Source of the DNA: Prochlorococcus sp. AG-679-P15
GTDB lineage: Bacteria > Cyanobacteriota > Cyanobacteriia > PCC-6307 > Cyanobiaceae
Direction of reading: 5' to 3'
Length of the DNA: 52,395 bases
Assembly (NCBI GenBank): GCA_003210695.1
Contig: QCUW01000002.1
Location: 1-52,395, forward strand
The notes under the pieces were generated by a model. That model saw only the letters and a program-made list of their open reading frames with translations. It was not told where the DNA came from and did not search any database. The position numbers and the translations under genes were made by a program. Below, one piece after another: positions 37,089 to 47,272 of this stretch; position 1 is the stretch's first letter, and each line of letters starts with the position of its first letter.

Positions 37089-39530
37089 ATGACTAAGGAA
37101 AAATTCACTTCAATATCGCTGCAAGAGGAAATGCAACGTTCTTATCTGGAATACGCAATGAGCGTGATAGTAGGACGTGCTTTACCTGATGCTAGAGATG
37201 GCCTAAAACCAGTCCAAAGAAGGATTCTTTTCGCGATGCATGAATTAGGGCTTACTCCAGATAGACCCTTTAGAAAGTGTGCAAGAGTTGTTGGAGATGT
37301 GCTAGGAAAATATCATCCTCATGGAGATCAAGCTGTCTACGAAGCCTTAGTTCGGTTAGTTCAAGATTTTTCTACAAAATATCCAACTCTTGATGGACAC
37401 GGAAATTTTGGATCCGTTGATAACGATCCACCAGCTGCAATGAGATATACCGAAACTCGGCTAGCACCAATAGCTAATGAATGTTTTCTTGAAGAAATTG
37501 GATCTGATACTGTAAGTTACTCAAATAATTTCGACGGTTCACAACAAGAACCTGACGTATTACCTGCAAAGTTACCCTTCTTAATGTTAAATGGTTCCTC
37601 AGGGATTGCCGTTGGAATGGCTACAAATATTCCTCCACACAATTTAGGTGAGATAGTAGATGGCTTAATTGCTTTAATAAGAGATAAAGAAATAAGTGAC
37701 TCAAAATTATCTAAAATTATATTAGGCCCTGATTTTCCTACAGGAGGAGAATTAATTCATAATGATGCAGTTAAAGAAGTTTATGAAAGTGGAAGAGGAT
37801 CCATAACAATAAGAGGTGTTATTAAGAGGGAAGAAATTAATTTAGGAAAAGGGAAACATAAGAAAAATGCACTAATAATATCAGAACTCCCTTACCAAAT
37901 AAGTAAAGCTGGATGGATTGAGAAACTTGCCGAATTAGTAAATTCAGGAAAAATTGATGGTATCTCTGACATTAGAGATGAAAGTGATAGGGATGGAATG
38001 AGAATAGTTATTGAATTAAAGAAGGATTCAAATCCTGAAATTGTAATATCAAATTTATATAAAAAAACCACATTACAAACAAATTTCGGTGCAATATTTT
38101 TAGCTTTAGTAAATGGTAAACCTATTCAACTTACTTTAAGAAAGTATCTAGATTATTTTTTAGAATTTAGAGAAGCAACAATTAAAAAAAGAACACAATA
38201 TTTTTTAAAAATTACATCTGAAAAACTCGAAATATTAAAAGGTTTTTCAATAGCAACTAAAAATATAAAAAATATTATTGAAGTTATTCAAAACTCATCA
38301 AATGCAGCTGAAGCAAAATCAATATTAATGCCAAAATTTATTCTGAATAATATACAAGCAGATGCAGTTTTAAGCATGCCTCTTAAAAAATTAACAAATT
38401 TAGAAAGAAAACAAATAGAAGTTGATATGAAAGGATTAATTGAAAAAGAGGAAAATCTTAGAAATCTTCTCGATAATAGAAGTTTATTACTTGAAACTTT
38501 AATTAAAGAACTTACGCTTTTGAAGAAGAATTTTAATACAAAAAGAAAAACAAAAATCTTGAAAGATGTTAATGAAGCTGCAGAAATAGACACTATAAAT
38601 AATCAAATATTAGAAGAACTTATAATTAAAAAAACCAAAATATCAATTGATAATAGATTCTATTTTAAAAAATTAATTTATTCTAATTACAGAAAATTAT
38701 TAGAAAATGAAAATAAATTTATTGAAACTAAAAATGTTCAAAAGTTTATATGCAACATAAAAAAAAGCTTGAAAATCATCGGAGTTTCATCCTCTGGAAA
38801 AATACTTCAAATAGATTGGAAATCCAATATAAATTACGACTATAAATTAGATAAAAAAGTTTTAGGAAATATAGATCCAAAAGAAATTATAAATTTTCAT
38901 CATCTAGACAGTAATTTAAATAATTATTTATGCATTTTAAGTTCAGATGGAAAGTTTAAGAAAGTTTTATTTGATGAAGAGATGCTTAAAAGTAATAGGA
39001 TATTTTCAATTGCAAAATTAAAAAATTCTACGAAAATTGTTGATTCATTTATTTGTAGCGAAGAACATAAAGTAATAATATTAACTTCAATTGGTAGAAT
39101 TTTTAAATTTGATTTGTCAAACAAATACTTGAAAGCAAGTACTAAACAATCACAAGGAATTTTGTTAGTAAAACTTTTACCTAAAGAACAAATAGTTTCT
39201 TGCTGTAAAAGTAAAGAGAAAGATTTACTTTTTTTAGTTTCTAAAAAAGGAAAATTTTTTAAATTAAGAACTAATGAAATTTATGATTCTTATAATTCAA
39301 AATTAGGATATGTAAATGAAAAAATTCAGCTTAGTAATGATTATTTTATCAAAGTTCTTCTTGATAATGAATATATTGATTTTGAAACAAATAAAAATAA
39401 ATCTGCAAGAATAAATTTAACTAAATTCACGTCAAAGCCTGATAAAAATATTCTTAAAGTTGATTTTCTGAATCTAGAAAAAGATGAATATATTGAGAAT
39501 TATTCCTGTCTAGAAAATCTTATAAATTAA
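37089..39530 (+). CDS. gyrA/parC: DNA gyrase/topoisomerase IV subunit A-type protein
   Basis: An 813-aa type IIA topoisomerase subunit. N-terminal breakage-reunion domain with catalytic tyrosine Y120 in [12 protein letters not shown], the [13 protein letters not shown] helix and the GKYHPHGD loop. The C-terminal beta-pinwheel (about 530-800) is divergent, and the GyrA-box, normally QRRGGxG, reads KQSQGIL, so DNA wrapping may be reduced and the gene may be closer to ParC. No partner B subunit is in the window. It overlaps the convergent purF by 4 bp. Confidence 0.88.
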   Translation: MTKEKFTSISLQEEMQRSYLEYAMSVIVGRALPDARDGLKPVQRRILFAMHELGLTPDRPFRKCARVVGDVLGKYHPHGDQAVYEALVRLVQDFSTKYPTLDGHGNFGSVDNDPPAAMRYTETRLAPIANECFLEEIGSDTVSYSNNFDGSQQEPDVLPAKLPFLMLNGSSGIAVGMATNIPPHNLGEIVDGLIALIRDKEISDSKLSKIILGPDFPTGGELIHNDAVKEVYESGRGSITIRGVIKREEINLGKGKHKKNALIISELPYQISKAGWIEKLAELVNSGKIDGISDIRDESDRDGMRIVIELKKDSNPEIVISNLYKKTTLQTNFGAIFLALVNGKPIQLTLRKYLDYFLEFREATIKKRTQYFLKITSEKLEILKGFSIATKNIKNIIEVIQNSSNAAEAKSILMPKFILNNIQADAVLSMPLKKLTNLERKQIEVDMKGLIEKEENLRNLLDNRSLLLETLIKELTLLKKNFNTKRKTKILKDVNEAAEIDTINNQILEELIIKKTKISIDNRFYFKKLIYSNYRKLLENENKFIETKNVQKFICNIKKSLKIIGVSSSGKILQIDWKSNINYDYKLDKKVLGNIDPKEIINFHHLDSNLNNYLCILSSDGKFKKVLFDEEMLKSNRIFSIAKLKNSTKIVDSFICSEEHKVIILTSIGRIFKFDLSNKYLKASTKQSQGILLVKLLPKEQIVSCCKSKEKDLLFLVSKKGKFFKLRTNEIYDSYNSKLGYVNEKIQLSNDYFIKVLLDNEYIDFETNKNKSARINLTKFTSKPDKNILKVDFLNLEKDEYIENYSCLENLIN

Positions 39531-40987
39531 GATTTATATTCATTTTCAACCCATTTTAAATACTCTTGATTTACAGTTCCCGTAACGTAAGAACCGGTAA
39601 AGCAACTCATCTCTAAATCTTTAACACGAGAATCATTAATTATTGATTGCCTCAAATTATCAACACTTTGATATACAAGATTATCAATTTCAAGCTTTTT
39701 TGCTATTTCAGTGATTGTTCTATCATGAGCTATTAATTCATCTCTATTAGGCATATTAATTCCATAAACATGAGGAAATCTAACTGGAGGGGCAGCTGAA
39801 GTAAAAAAGACTTTATTTGCTCCGGCATCTTTTGCCATTTGAACTATTTGTTTTGAAGTTGTGCCTCTAACTATAGAATCATCTACTATTAATACATTTT
39901 TGTTTTTAAATTCTGTACTCATAGCATTCAACTTTTGCCTAACCGATTGTTTACGTTTTTGATGACCAGGCATTATAAAAGTCCTTCCAACATATCTATT
40001 TTTAAAAAATCCCTCTCTATACTCAATACCTAATTGTCTAGCTACTTGCATTGCAGCAGGTCGCGAAGAATCCGGAATAGGCATCACAACATCAACATCT
40101 CCTGAATTGATTTTTTCCTTAATTGTTTGTGCTAAGTAGTCGCCCATTTTTAAACGTGCTTTGTATACAGAAATTCCATTCATCACGGAATCTGGTCTAG
40201 CTAAATAAACGTATTCAAATGCACAAGGAAATAAACGTGGATTTTCTGAACATTGCTTTGAATAAAATTCACCATTATGAGTTATAAAAATTGCCTCACC
40301 TGGTTCAACGTCTCTTACAACTTGATAATCATTATTTTCTAATACTAATGATTCACTTGCCACCATCCATTCTTCTTTTTGAGTAGTAAAAGAAATTCTT
40401 TTTCCAATTACTAAAGGTCTTATACCAAAAGGATCTCTAAAAGCTAATAACCCATGACCAGAAATAAGTGCAATTGATGCATAAGATCCTTGAATTCTCT
40501 TATGTAGGTTTTTTACTGCATTAAAAATAATTTCTGGCTGTAAGTCTTGATTATGTATTTGTTCTTGTAATTCAGTTGCAAATATATTTAACAACATTTC
40601 TGTGTCACTTGAAGAATTTGTATGGCGTTTATCTACAATAAATAATTGTTTTTCTAAATCTCTAGTATTAGTAAGATTTCCATTATGAATTAAAACTATT
40701 CCATAAGGTGCATTAACATAAAAAGGTTGTGCTTCTTCAACACTTTCAGCTGATCCTTTTGTTGCATATCTGACATGACCTAACCCAATTTTTCCAATTA
40801 GATTCCTCATATCTCTTGTTCTGTAAGCAGTATTTACTTGTCCTTTCGCCTTATGTAAATGAAAAACAGTATTTTCCATTGTAGCTATGCCCGTAGAATC
40901 TTGTCCTCGATGCTGTAGTAACAAAAGACTGTCATAAATTTGTTGATTTACATCATCTGAAGAAACTATTCCAACAATTCCGCACAT
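39527..40987 (-). CDS. purF: Amidophosphoribosyltransferase
   Basis: A 486-aa PurF, first committed step of purine synthesis (PRPP + glutamine to phosphoribosylamine). The start MCGIVGIV gives the N-terminal nucleophile Cys2 after methionine removal, fixing the start. GATase domain 1-235; phosphoribosyltransferase domain with PRPP loop [16 protein letters not shown]. The order dnaN-PRC-purL-purF on one strand suggests an origin-proximal purine operon. Full length. Confidence 0.97.
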   Translation of the reverse strand: MCGIVGIVSSDDVNQQIYDSLLLLQHRGQDSTGIATMENTVFHLHKAKGQVNTAYRTRDMRNLIGKIGLGHVRYATKGSAESVEEAQPFYVNAPYGIVLIHNGNLTNTRDLEKQLFIVDKRHTNSSSDTEMLLNIFATELQEQIHNQDLQPEIIFNAVKNLHKRIQGSYASIALISGHGLLAFRDPFGIRPLVIGKRISFTTQKEEWMVASESLVLENNDYQVVRDVEPGEAIFITHNGEFYSKQCSENPRLFPCAFEYVYLARPDSVMNGISVYKARLKMGDYLAQTIKEKINSGDVDVVMPIPDSSRPAAMQVARQLGIEYREGFFKNRYVGRTFIMPGHQKRKQSVRQKLNAMSTEFKNKNVLIVDDSIVRGTTSKQIVQMAKDAGANKVFFTSAAPPVRFPHVYGINMPNRDELIAHDRTITEIAKKLEIDNLVYQSVDNLRQSIINDSRVKDLEMSCFTGSYVTGTVNQEYLKWVENEYKS

Positions 40988-41035
40988 AATTTAACTTCTA
41001 AAATTTTTGAAAAGTTGCATACATTTCTTCATTAA

Positions 41036-43375
41036 TTAAAAGCAACTAGAAATACTATTATTAAATTTTTTAGCTAATTGATCAACCCTAAGATTGCAAA
41101 TTTCATCGTCTTCAATAGATATATTAAGATTTTCTTTAGAAACAAACCCTATTTTTTTGACATATAAATTTTTATCAAATTTTTTCATATTAAAATCTAC
41201 AAAATCTAAAAATTTTAATTCTTGTTTTTTATTAATTGAAAATATAATTCTTGATCCTCCCTCACTAAAAAACAAGTTATCTTTGCGAATATTATTCCCT
41301 TCTAAGTTTACAGTTGCTCCCATAGAAGACAAAATACAACATTCTGCTAGGGCGATCGCTAAACCTCCATCACTAACATCATGAGAAGAAATAATAAAAT
41401 TTTTTAAAATAGCTTCTCTTAAAAAACTTTGACAATATTTTTCATCTTTTAAATCAATTTTTGGAGGTCTACCAGTAACTAAACCATGGAAATATTCTAA
41501 ATAAGAACTTGCTGCTAGTGTCGATTCAGAGGATTTTGAACCAATTATCCAAATTTGATCATTGATATTTTTCCATCCAGAGCTAATAGCTTTATCTACA
41601 TTTTTAATTGTCCCTACCATTCCGATCACAGGAGTAGGTTTAATAGGAGTTAATTCGTTCTTTTGATTTTTGGATTCATTATATAAAGAAACATTACCTC
41701 CAGTAACAGGAGTTTCTAAAGCAATACAAGCCTTAGAAATCCCATCACAAGCTGATGCAAGTTGCCAATATCCTATTTCAGTCTCAGGCGATGAAAAGTT
41801 TAAATTATTAGTTATTGCTATTGGTTCAGCCCCTATACAACTTACATTTCGTGCTGATTCAGCAACAGCTGCAATACTTCCCCTAAAAGGATCTAATGAA
41901 ACCCATCTACTATTACAATCTACAGAAGCTGCTACGCCAGAAAAATTTTTATTTTTGTTTTTATCATCTTGCCTTCTAAGTCTTATTAATGCAGCATCTG
42001 ACTCTCCTGGCTTAAATACGGTATTTGATTGTACTTGAGAATCATATTGTTGATACACCCATCTTTTAGAAGCAATTGAGGGTTGTGACAAGAGTTCTAA
42101 TATAATTTCAGCCAAAGAATATGATTTTTGATCTTCTAAGGAAAGAATTCTATTTTTACTTACTAATGGTAAGTTATCTTCTGTCCACTCCCATTTCTTT
42201 ATTAAATAGTTGGGTGGCTCTTCAAGTACCTTATGAATATTAATCGGAGTTTCATCAGATAAGGCAGAAGTAGGTATTTGAGCAACAATTTGATTATTTT
42301 GAGAAATAACAACCTCTTTTTTAGGTATCACTTTTCCAATAACATTTGCGAAGAGCCCCCACTTTTTAAATTGCTTGATAAGACTATTTAATTTTTCTTC
42401 TTTAACAACAAGTAGCATTCTCTCTTGAGATTCTGATAACAAATATTGATAAGCAGTCATATTATTTTCTCTTGCTGGGACCAAATCTAAATTAATCGAT
42501 ATTCCTAAACCTCCATTTGCAGCCATTTCAGCACTACTACATGTAAGACCTGCAGCTCCCATATCTTGAGCGGCAATTACATCTCCTGTTTTAAAAGCAT
42601 CTAAACATGCTTCAATAAGGCTTTTTTCTATAAATGGATCTCCTACTTGTACCGCAGGTCTATTATCTAAAGACATAGTAGTTAGTTCAGAACTAGCAAA
42701 ACTAGCTCCTCCTACACCATCCTTACCTGTTGTATTCCCTACATATAAAACAGGAGAACCTACTTTTTTTGCTCCTGAACATACAATTTCATCAGTTTCT
42801 AACAAACCTAAAGCCATAACATTAACTAAAGGATTACCTGAATAACTATCATCAAAATCTATTTCTCCACCCACAGTAGGAACTCCAACACAATTACCGT
42901 AATGAGATATTCCAGCAACAACACCTTGGAGAAGAGAGATATTAGATGAATTATCTAGATTACCAAATCTTAAGGAATTTAAAACTGCTATAGGTCTAGC
43001 ACCCATAGTAAAGATATCTCTTAGTATCCCACCGACTCCTGTTGCAGCTCCTTGAAAAGGTTCAATTGCCGATGGATGATTATGACTTTCTATTTTAAAA
43101 ACAAGTTTCTGATCGTTTCCAACATTAATGACACCTGCATTCTCTCCAGGACCAACTAATATATTTTTTCCTTTGGTAGGAAAATTTGCTAATAACGGTT
43201 TAGAATTTCTATAGCAGCAATGTTCAGACCACATTACTCCAAACATACCTAGTTCTGTTCTATTTGGTTTTCTTCCTAACCTTTTGCATATCTCCTGATA
43301 ATCATCACTAGTTAAGTTTTCGACTTTCAGTGATTGATTGATGTTATAAATATCATTTTTTGAAGAATCTATCAT
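41036..43375 (-). CDS. purL: Phosphoribosylformylglycinamidine synthase subunit PurL
   Basis: A 779-aa small-type PurL, which needs PurS and PurQ from elsewhere. Motifs: [57 protein letters not shown] and [14 protein letters not shown] start at 43375. It is 48 bp upstream of purF and 3 bp downstream of the PRC-barrel gene, so the set is very likely cotranscribed. Confidence 0.97.
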   Translation of the reverse strand: MIDSSKNDIYNINQSLKVENLTSDDYQEICKRLGRKPNRTELGMFGVMWSEHCCYRNSKPLLANFPTKGKNILVGPGENAGVINVGNDQKLVFKIESHNHPSAIEPFQGAATGVGGILRDIFTMGARPIAVLNSLRFGNLDNSSNISLLQGVVAGISHYGNCVGVPTVGGEIDFDDSYSGNPLVNVMALGLLETDEIVCSGAKKVGSPVLYVGNTTGKDGVGGASFASSELTTMSLDNRPAVQVGDPFIEKSLIEACLDAFKTGDVIAAQDMGAAGLTCSSAEMAANGGLGISINLDLVPARENNMTAYQYLLSESQERMLLVVKEEKLNSLIKQFKKWGLFANVIGKVIPKKEVVISQNNQIVAQIPTSALSDETPINIHKVLEEPPNYLIKKWEWTEDNLPLVSKNRILSLEDQKSYSLAEIILELLSQPSIASKRWVYQQYDSQVQSNTVFKPGESDAALIRLRRQDDKNKNKNFSGVAASVDCNSRWVSLDPFRGSIAAVAESARNVSCIGAEPIAITNNLNFSSPETEIGYWQLASACDGISKACIALETPVTGGNVSLYNESKNQKNELTPIKPTPVIGMVGTIKNVDKAISSGWKNINDQIWIIGSKSSESTLAASSYLEYFHGLVTGRPPKIDLKDEKYCQSFLREAILKNFIISSHDVSDGGLAIALAECCILSSMGATVNLEGNNIRKDNLFFSEGGSRIIFSINKKQELKFLDFVDFNMKKFDKNLYVKKIGFVSKENLNISIEDDEICNLRVDQLAKKFNNSISSCF

Positions 43376-43378
43376 TAA

Positions 43379-44086
43379 TCAAATCCAAGGGTCATCATAT
43401 TTTTTATTACTTAAAAAACTTTTTTTTCCATCATTATTATAAAAAGTATTTTGTTTAAATTCTGATTTTTGGTTTATATCTTCATCTTCTTCGAGCCAAT
43501 CCTCCAATCTATTTGTCGCAGTATTTTTCATCTCATCAAAACGATCAAAAATTTTTCTTCCTTTCTTTAGAAACTGATTTTTGAGACTTGACTTAATTAA
43601 AGGCAGATCCTCTAAGGAAATGGAAGAACAAAAAACTAATCCAGGTTGCTGATCAAGAATATCATCTATATTTAATTTCCACCTACTTGAACCCGGTATT
43701 CTTGGATTAGAGCGAGAAATCAAATAAAATTTTATGTTACCAGTTTTCATATCAAACAAAAAATCTGCAATTACTCCTATCTTTGAACCCTCGGAATTAA
43801 TTAAACTAGCTTCTATTAAATTAGGAAATCTATTCAATGTTGCTAGATCTGAAATAGCAGGATCTCCTTTCACAAAAATATCATTATCTATTATTTGATT
43901 AATTTGATTTAACTTCCAAACATTTCTCTTTAAATCGAAATTCGATGGACGAGAATACCAACCTAAAATTCTGTGAACAGGAGGATGCATCCAAACATTT
44001 TCACCATTACCATAATTTAAGGCTGCATTACCCTTAACGTTATGGTTAAGTAATTCGCTTAATAAAAATTCTTTTGGTAATTCCAA
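43379..44086 (-). CDS. PRC-barrel domain protein, cyanobacterial
   Basis: A 235-aa soluble protein. The central part (about 70-165; ASLINSEGSKIGVIADFLFDMKTGNIKFYLISRS) is a PRC-barrel-like beta domain, followed by a C-terminal acidic tail (LEDWLEEDEDINQ). It occurs beside dnaN in picocyanobacteria but has no known role; PRC-barrels elsewhere bind RNA-processing or photosynthetic partners. Start is TTG (44084-44086), two bases after the dnaN stop region; no in-frame ATG precedes it. Confidence 0.82.
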   Translation of the reverse strand: MELPKEFLLSELLNHNVKGNAALNYGNGENVWMHPPVHRILGWYSRPSNFDLKRNVWKLNQINQIIDNDIFVKGDPAISDLATLNRFPNLIEASLINSEGSKIGVIADFLFDMKTGNIKFYLISRSNPRIPGSSRWKLNIDDILDQQPGLVFCSSISLEDLPLIKSSLKNQFLKKGRKIFDRFDEMKNTATNRLEDWLEEDEDINQKSEFKQNTFYNNDGKKSFLSNKKYDDPWI

Positions 44087-44087
44087 A

Positions 44088-45245
44088 CTAAGAACGGACT
44101 TGAACTGGCATAACTAAATAAGTAAAAGCATTAACACTATCTTCTGGAACCAGAACAGCTGGTGTTGTAGGAAGATTACATTTAAAAATTACATTTTGAC
44201 TTGAAATAACTTTTAAGCCCTCTAAGAGATACCTTACATTAAAAGCAATATCAAACTGGTCAAAATCAAAAGATACAGGTACAGTTTCATATGCGTTACC
44301 AATATCTTGAGCCTCAGCACTAATTAAAGCTAAATCCTTTTCTTCTAATTTGATCTTCACAACACTACTTTGTTGGTCTGCCAACACTGCTATCCTTTCT
44401 AATGCTTCGATCAATTTTTTTGTATTAAAAGTAAAAATTTTGGAAAAACTATCAGGTATTAATTGAGGATAATTTGGATAAGAACCTTCCAAAGTTCTAG
44501 TAGTAATTATTTGATTAGATGAAATAAAAACTACCTGACCTTTATCATAAAAAAGTTTAATTGAATTTTCAGATGACCTCAAACTTACCAGTTTTTCTAT
44601 TTCTCTTAAAGATCTTGTTGGAATAGTAACTGATAAATTTTCTTGATCATTTGAATTGGATTCTTTATCATATAAATTTTCTTCATTACCTACCAAAACA
44701 ACAGCTAATCTATGACCATCCGTTGCTGCTGATTCCAAATATTTTAAGTTAAAAGTAAAATTCACTCCAGTCAATAATTGCTTAGAATCGTCAGTGCTAC
44801 TAGCAAATATAGTGAGTTTTAAAGCTTTTAAAAAAGAACTTGGATCAATATTTAAAGAGGTACCACTTTCAACAAATGGTAAATTAGGATAATCATCTGA
44901 TTGAATTCCTTTTAAATTAAAAGAACCCCTATCGCTTTTAATTAAAATATTATCTGAACTCTCATCTACCTCAAGAGAAACTGGAGTTTCACTTGGTAAT
45001 TTATTAACAATTTCAGATAAAAGTTTTGAAGGAATAGTGATAGCACCACTCTTATTAACATTTGCTTCAAAAGAAGTTTGTATTCCTAAATTCAAATCAA
45101 ATCCTGTCAAACTTATTTTGTTAGTTCCTTGGTCAGCTGTTAGAAGTAAGTTTGCGAGAATAGGATGAGTTGGTCTTGTAGAAACAGCTTTACTAACTAA
45201 TTGAATAGCATAATTAAATTCATTTTGGTTACAAACAATATCCAT
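44088..45245 (-). CDS. dnaN: DNA polymerase III sliding clamp, beta subunit
   Basis: A 385-aa beta clamp. ATG at 45243-45245 (MDIVCNQNEFNYAIQLVSKAV) is the family start; the track adds 24 residues. Three clamp-fold domains are present, ending AFTYLVMPVQVRS, with the conserved hydrophobic peptide-binding cleft. It encircles DNA for processive replication. Its upstream side faces the putative origin, as in other cyanobacteria, where dnaA is not adjacent. Confidence 0.97.
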   Translation of the reverse strand: MDIVCNQNEFNYAIQLVSKAVSTRPTHPILANLLLTADQGTNKISLTGFDLNLGIQTSFEANVNKSGAITIPSKLLSEIVNKLPSETPVSLEVDESSDNILIKSDRGSFNLKGIQSDDYPNLPFVESGTSLNIDPSSFLKALKLTIFASSTDDSKQLLTGVNFTFNLKYLESAATDGHRLAVVLVGNEENLYDKESNSNDQENLSVTIPTRSLREIEKLVSLRSSENSIKLFYDKGQVVFISSNQIITTRTLEGSYPNYPQLIPDSFSKIFTFNTKKLIEALERIAVLADQQSSVVKIKLEEKDLALISAEAQDIGNAYETVPVSFDFDQFDIAFNVRYLLEGLKVISSQNVIFKCNLPTTPAVLVPEDSVNAFTYLVMPVQVRS

Positions 45246-45317
45246 CTGATTTCGTAACTTTATTTCTATATTAGGTCTATTTTCTAAATTATTGCAATTA
45301 AAAATAATTCTTTTCAA

Positions 45318-45587
45318 CTTTGTTTTTCTAATAAATATTTTTCAAGTAAATAATTAATATAGTTATAGTAGTTTATGTGGAAACTGTGGATAAAATAAAA
45401 AATTACTTACGGTAACTTAGAAGGAGAAAAAATTTTTTAGTGGAAAAAAAAATCATATTGTGGAGGTTTATCGATTATTAGAATTTTTTAAAAATTTTAT
45501 CAACAATATTTAAATTGTTTTAATGATTAATCAACAGATTTTAGTTAGTTTTAAACTATTTCCACAGCCACTTTTATTTTTGGATGT
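45318..45587. other. Putative chromosomal replication origin (oriC) with DnaA-box cluster
   Basis: This very A+T-rich gap beside dnaN holds many DnaA-box-like 9-mers. Exact: TTATCCACA on the minus strand at 45385-45393, directly abutted by GTTTCCACA at 45376-45384. Near-consensus: TTTCCACTA (minus, 45438-45446), ACCTCCACA (minus, 45459-45467), TTATCAACA (45497-45505), TAATCAACA (45528-45536), ATTTCCACA (45558-45566). An A/T run near 45480-45520, including AACAAT-ATTTAA-ATTGTT, could be the unwinding element. The cluster and its dnaN neighbour support an origin; DnaA binding is not shown. Confidence 0.72.
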
Positions 45588-46691
45588 TTAGTATCCTAAA
45601 ATCTTAGTTATATTTTTTAACGATGGTTCTATATTTTTTCGGAATATAGCATCATTATTCTTAATTGCACAATCCGGATCTTTTAATCCATTACCCGTTA
45701 AAACACAAACTATAGTTGATTCTTTTTTTATTCTATTTTTATTTTTAATAAGTCCTGCCACTGATGCTGCACTTGCTGGTTCACAAAAGACACCTTCTTT
45801 AGCAAGGATTTTATACGCTTTAATAATTTCCTCGTCTGTAATAGATTGAAAATCACCTTTGCTTTCTTTTTTTACAACTTTTGCTTTATCTCTATTTACT
45901 GGATTTCCTATTCTAATTGCAGTTGCAATCGTTTCAGGATTTTCAACTATAATGTTTTTTACTAATGGAGCAGATCCTTCAGATTGAAATCCCATCATGA
46001 TTGGTAATTTTATATTTTTTCTTTTTTTTGAATATTCATTAAAACCCAACCAATAAGCGGTTATGTTACCAGCATTTCCCATAGGTATACAAAGCCAGTC
46101 AGGGGCAAAGCCTAAGTCGTCTATGATTTCAAATGCAGCTGTCTTTTGACCTTGTATTCGGTAAGGATTTACAGAATTTACAAGATTAATTGGATATTGT
46201 GAAGATAATTCTCTTACGATTTTTAAAGCTCTATCAAAATTTCCTTGTATTGAGATGATTTCTGCTCCATACATTAAAGCTTGAGCAAGTTTTCCTTGAG
46301 CAACAAAACCATCAGGAATTAAGACATAAGATTTTAAACCACCTCTTGAAGCATAAGCAGCAGCAGCAGCGGAAGTATTGCCTGTACTAGCACAAATTAC
46401 CGCTTCACTTCCTTCTTCTTTAGCTTTACTTATAGCCATAGTCATTCCCCTATCTTTAAATGATCCAGTAGGATTTAAACCGTCATATTTTAAAAAAACT
46501 CTTGTTTCGTTTCCAATCAAATCGCTTATTGATTTACTATAAATTAATGGAGTATTTCCTTCATTCAAAGAAATAATGGGAGTGCTTGAAGATACAGGTA
46601 AATATTGTTTATATGCATTAATTAATCCTGGCCACCTTTTTTTTCTGTAATTAAAATGAAATTTATCTTTGAGTTTATTTATTATTTTCAT
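45588..46691 (-). CDS. thrC: Threonine synthase
   Basis: A 367-aa PLP enzyme converting O-phosphohomoserine to threonine. PLP lysine K79 in [32 protein letters not shown] binds the substrate/phosphate. This is the short class of ThrC, of normal length for it. ATG start at 46691. Its 3' end borders the origin region. The gene order thrC-DUF1400-ubiB on one strand suggests a transcript running toward oriC. Confidence 0.96.
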   Translation of the reverse strand: MKIINKLKDKFHFNYRKKRWPGLINAYKQYLPVSSSTPIISLNEGNTPLIYSKSISDLIGNETRVFLKYDGLNPTGSFKDRGMTMAISKAKEEGSEAVICASTGNTSAAAAAYASRGGLKSYVLIPDGFVAQGKLAQALMYGAEIISIQGNFDRALKIVRELSSQYPINLVNSVNPYRIQGQKTAAFEIIDDLGFAPDWLCIPMGNAGNITAYWLGFNEYSKKRKNIKLPIMMGFQSEGSAPLVKNIIVENPETIATAIRIGNPVNRDKAKVVKKESKGDFQSITDEEIIKAYKILAKEGVFCEPASAASVAGLIKNKNRIKKESTIVCVLTGNGLKDPDCAIKNNDAIFRKNIEPSLKNITKILGY

Positions 46692-46697
46692 AATTAT

Positions 46698-47270
46698 CTA
46701 ATTGTTTTTAATTTTTTCTAATGGCTGGTTTGTGAAAAATTTTAATAAATCTGCTATTGATTCTACTTTATCCATTACTTTACTTAAAGCGTTGACATTT
46801 AAAATAACAGTTTTAGTTGGATAAGCTTCAAAAAATTTTATAAGGTTTATTTTGCCATCTCCTAAATAAATACCTTTTACAAGGCTTGATCTTAGCGCTA
46901 ACATACCAGTTCTTTCATCGTTTGCCTTAGGGGTATGAAGTATAGAAGACAGCCTGCTCAAGAAAACATTTCCTATTTCGGAATATACTAATTTGCTTGC
47001 AAGAGTAATAGGTATTTCAAAACTTTTATTTAATGCTGATCGAATTTCTTCATCAGAAGAACCAGTTGCTTTTAAAATCCTTTTTAATTCATTTGATGAT
47101 TTTCCTTTATTAGCAAAATTTTTTAAAGATTCGACAGTTAAGGTTCTTGAAAATATGCTGTAGACTATTTTTATATTTTCTGCAGATTTAACTTTTGGAA
47201 TATTAAAGAAAAATTGGTTAACTATCAAAATTAAAAATATTTTAGGCAATAAAATCTTAGAAAATTTCAT
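46698..47270 (-). CDS. DUF1400 family exported protein
   Basis: A 190-aa protein with a signal peptide (about 1-29; hydrophobic LLPKIFLILIVNQFFFNI). The mature start AENIKIVYSIFSRTLTVESLKNFANKGK is the DUF1400 signature; in larger cyanobacterial proteins this domain precedes an alpha/beta hydrolase, but no hydrolase domain is present here. Role unknown, probably in periplasm or lumen. It sits 2 bp from the ubiB-like gene and 6 bp from thrC on the same strand. Confidence 0.83.
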   Translation of the reverse strand: MKFSKILLPKIFLILIVNQFFFNIPKVKSAENIKIVYSIFSRTLTVESLKNFANKGKSSNELKRILKATGSSDEEIRSALNKSFEIPITLASKLVYSEIGNVFLSRLSSILHTPKANDERTGMLALRSSLVKGIYLGDGKINLIKFFEAYPTKTVILNVNALSKVMDKVESIADLLKFFTNQPLEKIKNN

Positions 47271-47272
47271 TA

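Noticed and set aside
41670-42038. 122-aa plus-strand ORF opposite purL
   Set aside because: Antisense shadow of a certain gene with no recognisable domain.
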